Below, in pieces: positions 6,610-10,164 of a stretch of DNA of 10,164 nucleotides. The notes below the pieces were generated by a model, which did no database searches, had not been told where the DNA came from, and saw only the letters and a program-made list of their open reading frames with translations. The DNA comes from an uncultured Pseudomonadota bacterium (GTDB lineage: Bacteria > Myxococcota_A > UBA796 > GCA-2862545), in the NCBI GenBank assembly GCA_937891875.1, contig CALATR010000632.1, forward strand, positions 1-10,164. The letters run 5' to 3'. The stretch's first letter is position 1. Each line of letters starts with the position of its first letter. Position numbers and translations under genes: made by a program.

Positions 6610-9366
6610 TCAGCGCGGCAGCAACAGGCTCAGGTCCGTGCCCGGCTCGCCCGGGGTAGACGCGAGGGTGACCTCGGCCCCGACGGCACGGGCGCGCTCG
6701 CGCATGCTCTGCAGGCCGGTCCCGCCCCCGGTGCGGGTGTCCGGTCCCTGGTGCAGGCCCACGCCGTTGTCCCGCACGCTGATCTGCCAGCGCTCGCCCT
6801 TCCGTCGGACCCGGATCACGACCTCGCTGGCGTCGGCGTGGCGGGCGACGTTGTAGAGCGCCTCGACGAGGATGAGCTGCGCGGCCCGGGCGACCGGCGG
6901 GGTCAGCTGGACCCGGGGCAGCTCGGGCGGCAGGTCGACTCGCAGCCGGACCCGCTCGGGATCGAGGAAGCCCTGGGCGCGATCGCGGGCGTAGGCCACC
7001 AGCGCGCGCACGTCGTGGCTGCGCGAGCGCAGGGACCACACCATGTCGGTGACCGAGCCGCCCAGCTCGTCGGCGGTGACGGAGATCCGCCGGGCGGCCT
7101 CGCGGGTCGACTCGGCGGGCAGGCCCTCTCGGGTCAGCAGGCCGGACAGGATGGAGATGCTGCCCAGCCCGGCCCCCAGCTCGTCGTGCAGGTCCATGGC
7201 GATCTGGGCGCGCTGACGCTCGGTCTCGACCGCGACCCGGCTGCGCAGGCGCTGGATCCACAGGGCGATGCCCGCCAGCCCCACCACCAGTCCGAGCCAG
7301 ATCCACGGCCGCTCCCACCACGCGGGTACGACGACCAGCGCGACTCGGACGGGCTCGCTCCACGCGCCGCCCTCCACTCGGGTGCTCACCTCGACGTCCT
7401 GGTCGCCCACGGCGAGGCCCGCCAGCCGGATGGTGCCGCTGCGGGAAGGGGTGGACCAGGCCCCGTCCCCGATCCGCCACCGGTAGCGCAGCGAGTGCGG
7501 AAAGCTGTAGGCCAACGCCGCGAACTGCAGCTCGGCCGATCCGCCGGACGGGACGCGAAGCGGCTCCTGGGCGGGCTCCCCGTCGACCAGGGCACGCACC
7601 AGGCGGGGGGGAAAGGGCTGCGGGTCGATCCGGCGCCGCGCGGCCGGGACAAAGCCCGCCCCGATTCCGGTCGCCAGCCACAGGTTGCCGTGCTCGTCTT
7701 CGTCCACGTCCACCGCGAGGGCGGGCAGTCCGGTCTCGATGCCCACGCGCTCGCGCACGACCCACGCGCCGTCCTGCCGCGCCAGGCGCACCATCGCGCC
7801 CACCTGGTCCACCCAGACGTCGTCGCCTTCGACCTGCAGCCGGTTCACGCTCCGCACCGGCAGGTCCACCGGCGCTGGCGCCCACGTGCCCGGCGCGGTC
7901 CGCTCATACAGGCCGTCCCCCTCGGTCGCCGCCCAGACCACCCCCGGGGCGACCTGGACCGCCGCGGCGATGTTCGGTCCGACGGCCTCGCCCAGATCGG
8001 TGCAGGTCCAGGCGTCGTCCGCGTGCGCACGGACCGCCTCCAGGCGCGCCTCGCAGGCCCAGGTGCCGCCCACGGTGACCACGGTGCCGTCGTCGGTCAG
8101 GACGATCGCCCGGTGGGTCTGTTCCGGGGCGGGGTGGTGCAGGACCCGATCGTCCATGATCTCGACGACGGCGCCGGAGCCGGCGAACCAGATCGTGCCG
8201 TCGTCGGTCCGGGTGCAGTCGGTCGCTCGCGGGAGCTCGGTCAGGACCTCGGTGGTGTCGAGATCGCGGATCTCCCCGTTGCTGGAAGCTGCCAGCGGGC
8301 GACCCTCCCGGGTCGGGCACACCATCAGGATCCGCACGTCTTGCAGCGGGTGGGGCGGTCGCGGTCCGCCCGGCTCGAGCTCCGCGAAGCGCCGCCAGCT
8401 GGAGTAGAACACCCGGTCGTCGGGACCGACGGTGATCCAGCGTCCCGAGGGTGTGACGCCGTCGTTGGTCCCGTAGACCAGGATGTCCGGCTCGATCAGG
8501 CGGGCCGAGCCGATCCAGAGGCTCCCGTCCCGGGCGACCATGCCCTCGCGGTTGGAGGGCGCGCCGCCGTACTCGTACCGGCGATACACCGCCGCGCGGC
8601 CGTCCAGGGTGAGCCGGTACATCGCCACGTCGAAGCCGAGGAGCAGGACGCCGTTGCGCTCGAGCATCCAGACGAGCCGGCGGTCTGGATGCTCGAAGAT
8701 CCTGCTCGAACCGGAATCATCGAGGATGTAGACACCGTCGGAGTAGGCGGCGAGGCGGCCGTCGGCGAGCCGGGCGGCGTCGACTGTCTGGGCCGAGGAC
8801 CAGCGCCGCGCCGCGCTGCCTGGCCGGACCTCGAAGAGCCCATGGTACGAGGCGACCAGCACGCCATCGCCGTCGGGGCGCAGGTGGTAGACCCAGGTCT
8901 GCTCGGGCAGGTCGGGCGGCGTGTGCTCGGACCAGCGTCCGTCCGGGTCCCGGAGCAGGAGACCATGGGCTTCGCTCCAGGACCACAGGCCGCCGGGCGT
9001 GCCCTCCATCGCCCGGGTCTGCAGCGGTGCGCCGTCGGGCCCGGCGACCGGGACCAGGTGCTCGCCCTCGACCCGGTAGGTGGTGCCGGCGCGGGTGGTC
9101 GTGAACACCTCGCCCGCCGCGACGACCACTTTGTCCGACGTCAGGTGGCGGCCGACTGGCTCGACCAGCACGGTGCGCTCGCCGTCGAAGCGCACGAGAC
9201 CCACCGGGGACGCGAACCACAAGAAGCCGTCCTCGTCCTGGGCGGCGTCGTTGGGGCGGGCGATCAGGTGACCCACCTCGACCTGCTCCCAGCCCGCGTC
9301 GACGGCCTGGGCGGAGGGGGTCCCGAGCAGCGCGAGCAGCGCGGCGCTAGTCCACCAGGCCTTCAC
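6610..9366 (-). CDS. propeller/Y_Y_Y-type sensor histidine kinase (HisKA_3, NarL family)
   Basis: A 918-residue inner-membrane sensor that should phosphorylate the response regulator encoded just upstream. Start GTG 9366 is chosen because it places a signal peptide exactly at the N-terminus (Lys2, hydrophobic core about 4-15, AQA cleavage site at 19-21). Residues 22 to about 610 contain many two-component-regulator propeller motifs of the DEDGFLWFAS / DDGTIWFAG / DEHGNLWLAT type, suggesting two beta-propellers in the periplasm. A Y_Y_Y domain with YRWRIGDGAWS follows (about 612-686), then one membrane segment (687-704). The HisKA_3 motif DLHDELG has His727, and the HATPase shows an N box (Asn839), a DNGVG G1 box (866-870) and GTGL (882-885). 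Ala732 stands where many HisKA_3 kinases have the Gln of the DxxxQ phosphatase motif. The gene overlaps the regulator gene by 20 nt, so it is probably translationally coupled; no clear Shine-Dalgarno is seen. The ligand is unknown. Confidence 0.93.
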   Translation of the reverse strand: MKAWWTSAALLALLGTPSAQAVDAGWEQVEVGHLIARPNDAAQDEDGFLWFASPVGLVRFDGERTVLVEPVGRHLTSDKVVVAAGEVFTTTRAGTTYRVEGEHLVPVAGPDGAPLQTRAMEGTPGGLWSWSEAHGLLLRDPDGRWSEHTPPDLPEQTWVYHLRPDGDGVLVASYHGLFEVRPGSAARRWSSAQTVDAARLADGRLAAYSDGVYILDDSGSSRIFEHPDRRLVWMLERNGVLLLGFDVAMYRLTLDGRAAVYRRYEYGGAPSNREGMVARDGSLWIGSARLIEPDILVYGTNDGVTPSGRWITVGPDDRVFYSSWRRFAELEPGGPRPPHPLQDVRILMVCPTREGRPLAASSNGEIRDLDTTEVLTELPRATDCTRTDDGTIWFAGSGAVVEIMDDRVLHHPAPEQTHRAIVLTDDGTVVTVGGTWACEARLEAVRAHADDAWTCTDLGEAVGPNIAAAVQVAPGVVWAATEGDGLYERTAPGTWAPAPVDLPVRSVNRLQVEGDDVWVDQVGAMVRLARQDGAWVVRERVGIETGLPALAVDVDEDEHGNLWLATGIGAGFVPAARRRIDPQPFPPRLVRALVDGEPAQEPLRVPSGGSAELQFAALAYSFPHSLRYRWRIGDGAWSTPSRSGTIRLAGLAVGDQDVEVSTRVEGGAWSEPVRVALVVVPAWWERPWIWLGLVVGLAGIALWIQRLRSRVAVETERQRAQIAMDLHDELGAGLGSISILSGLLTREGLPAESTREAARRISVTADELGGSVTDMVWSLRSRSHDVRALVAYARDRAQGFLDPERVRLRVDLPPELPRVQLTPPVARAAQLILVEALYNVARHADASEVVIRVRRKGERWQISVRDNGVGLHQGPDTRTGGGTGLQSMRERARAVGAEVTLASTPGEPGTDLSLLLPR
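8660..8696. repeat. perfect 14-bp inverted repeat inside the sensor-kinase gene
   Basis: Arms TCGAGCATCCAGAC (8660-8673) and its exact complement (8683-8696) are separated by 9 nt. The structure lies within codons for about residues 224-236 of the propeller region. It would form a very stable hairpin in the mRNA or a cruciform in DNA. There is no following U-tract on either strand, so it does not look like an intrinsic terminator. Confidence 0.8.
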
Positions 9367-10012
9367 GGAGCGCTCGGCTGACGGCCTCGGCGACGCTGTG
9401 GACCCGGAGCTTGCCGTAGAGCCGCCGGATGTGGGTGCGCACGGTGTCGAGGCTGATCTCGAGCTCGTGAGCAACCTGCTTGTAGGAGAGTCCATCGACC
9501 AGGCAGGTGAGCACCTCGCGCTCGCGGGGGGACAGCTCCAGGTCGGGCTTGGGGCGCGGCTGGGGCATGGTGCGCACGACGTCCAGCACGGTGGCGGCGA
9601 CGCCCGGAGTCAGCGGGGCGCCCCCTGCGGCGACGGCGCGCACCTGCTCGACCAGCTCCTCGACCGGGGAGTGCTTGAGCAGGTAGCCGTCCGCGCCAGC
9701 GATGATCGCCTCCAGGATGGTGCGGGGCTCCTCGTAGACGGTCAGCACCAGCACCTTGACGTCGGCGTAGGCGGCCTTCAGTCGGCGGGTGCCCTCGATG
9801 CCGTCCATGCGCGGCATCTTCATGTCGGTGACGACCACGTCCCAGGGGCAAGCCTGGCCGGAGGCGGCGCGGCGGGCGGCCTCGGACGTGGCGCGGGCGG
9901 CATCGTCGAAGGTGTCGATCAGCTCGAACCCGGGCGAGAGCGAGAACAGCATCTCGAGGCTCTCCCGGTAGCGCGGATCGTCTTCGATGATGGCGACGCG
10001 CAGGGTGCTCAA
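9347..10012 (-). CDS. NarL/FixJ-family response regulator
   Basis: A 221-residue DNA-binding response regulator. The receiver domain (about 4-125) has the acidic pair Asp11/Asp12, phospho-acceptor Asp63 in VVVTDMKMP, Thr91 and Lys113, all conserved positions for a functional receiver. A LuxR-type HTH (about 158-221) starts LSPREREVL and includes the recognition-helix region around DTVRTHI. The TTG at 10012 is chosen because GGGAGGT lies 4 nt upstream and the protein then begins directly before the first receiver strand (LRVAIIEDD). A GTG at 10054 would add 14 residues without family support. The partner histidine kinase starts inside its last codons. An aminotransferase gene ends 50 nt upstream on the same strand, so read-through transcription is possible. 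Target genes are not evident in the window. Confidence 0.93.
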   Translation of the reverse strand: MSTLRVAIIEDDPRYRESLEMLFSLSPGFELIDTFDDAARATSEAARRAASGQACPWDVVVTDMKMPRMDGIEGTRRLKAAYADVKVLVLTVYEEPRTILEAIIAGADGYLLKHSPVEELVEQVRAVAAGGAPLTPGVAATVLDVVRTMPQPRPKPDLELSPREREVLTCLVDGLSYKQVAHELEISLDTVRTHIRRLYGKLRVHSVAEAVSRALREGLVD

Positions 10013-10016
10013 CCCG

Positions 10017-10023
10017 ACCTCCC
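10017..10023 (-). promoter_or_regulatory. ribosome binding site deciding the TTG start of the response regulator
   Basis: The minus strand reads GGGAGGT, then 4 nt (CGGG), then TTG at 10012. This supports the rare start codon over the GTG at 10054, which lacks comparable support. Confidence 0.7.
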
Positions 10024-10062
10024 GCGGCAGCCTAGCGCATGGGACCGCCCGCACGCCCTGGA

Positions 10063-10164
10063 TCAGCCGATCTGGGCGAGCACGTCCGTGATGGCATCAC
10101 GCAGTCCGGTCGCGATGAGGTCCGCCTGGGCGTCGGTGAGGATCAGCGGCGGAGCCAGGAGCAG
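10063..10164 (-). CDS. probable class III (PLP-dependent) aminotransferase, C-terminal fragment
   Basis: Only the last 33 residues and the TGA stop are in the window; the gene continues beyond the right edge. The segment LLLAPPLILTDAQADLI followed by an amphipathic helix resembles the usual C-terminus of class III aminotransferases, which carry an R-x-x-PPL-x-x-T motif followed by a helix of about 25 residues. The PLP lysine and substrate residues lie outside the window, so the substrate cannot be inferred. It is on the same strand as the downstream response regulator, 50 nt away, with no strong terminator between them. Another protein with a similar tail is possible. Confidence 0.65.
   Translation of the reverse strand: MLLAPPLILTDAQADLIATGLRDAITDVLAQIG

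Noticed and set aside
6268..9381. Open frame of 1,037 codons on the plus strand opposite the sensor kinase
   Set aside because: Also an antisense shadow: no recognisable motif, whereas the minus strand encodes a complete histidine kinase.
10035..10056. Imperfect hairpin between the aminotransferase stop and the response-regulator start
   Set aside because: It needs one mismatch and two G-U pairs and has no U-tract; not a credible intrinsic terminator.

Overview
The window is about 10 kb of very GC-rich bacterial DNA, densely coding, with strong G/C preference at third codon positions and frequent GTG/TTG starts. A eukaryote-like Ser/Thr kinase fused to a sigma-54 enhancer-binding module, a membrane-anchored protein with an AgmX/TonB-C-like tail, and a propeller-type sensor kinase together suggest a predatory or social Deltaproteobacterium-like lineage (Myxococcota or a relative). 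This is inference from gene content; no taxonomic marker gene is present. There are no tRNA, rRNA, CRISPR or insertion-sequence signatures.

Layout. (1) Positions 2-4555 (+) hold the 3' part of a giant one-polypeptide signalling regulator. Its order is Ser/Thr kinase, degenerate AAA/STAND-like NTPase, helical TPR-like region, GAF, sigma-54 AAA+ and Fis-type HTH. The gene begins upstream of the window. (2) Positions 4552-5211 (+) encode a single-pass membrane protein whose GTG start overlaps the regulator's stop, so the two form a coupled pair. (3) Positions 5220-5945 (-) encode a tandem rhodanese with two intact catalytic cysteines, converging tail-to-tail on the pair with only 8 bp between. 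(4) Positions 5946-6193 are the only sizeable intergenic region. It lies between divergent genes and carries two inverted repeats. (5) Positions 6194-6592 (+) encode a small helical protein of unknown function. (6) Positions 6610-9366 and 9347-10012 (-) encode a two-component pair: a NarL-type response regulator followed by a propeller/Y_Y_Y histidine kinase that overlaps it by 20 nt. (7) Positions 10063-10164 (-) hold the C-terminal end of a probable class III aminotransferase, 50 nt upstream of the response regulator on the same strand.

How the genes may work together. The window contains two independent sensory outputs. One joins kinase, GAF sensing and sigma-54 activation in one protein and is coupled to a membrane protein. 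The other is a periplasmic propeller sensor with a LuxR-type regulator. The direct targets of both are unknown. I saw no convincing -24/-12 sigma-54 promoter in the window. The most unusual features are the fusion regulator with its several degenerate motifs (kinase glycine loop, first P-loop, GAFTGA loop), and a perfect 14-bp inverted repeat inside the sensor kinase gene.
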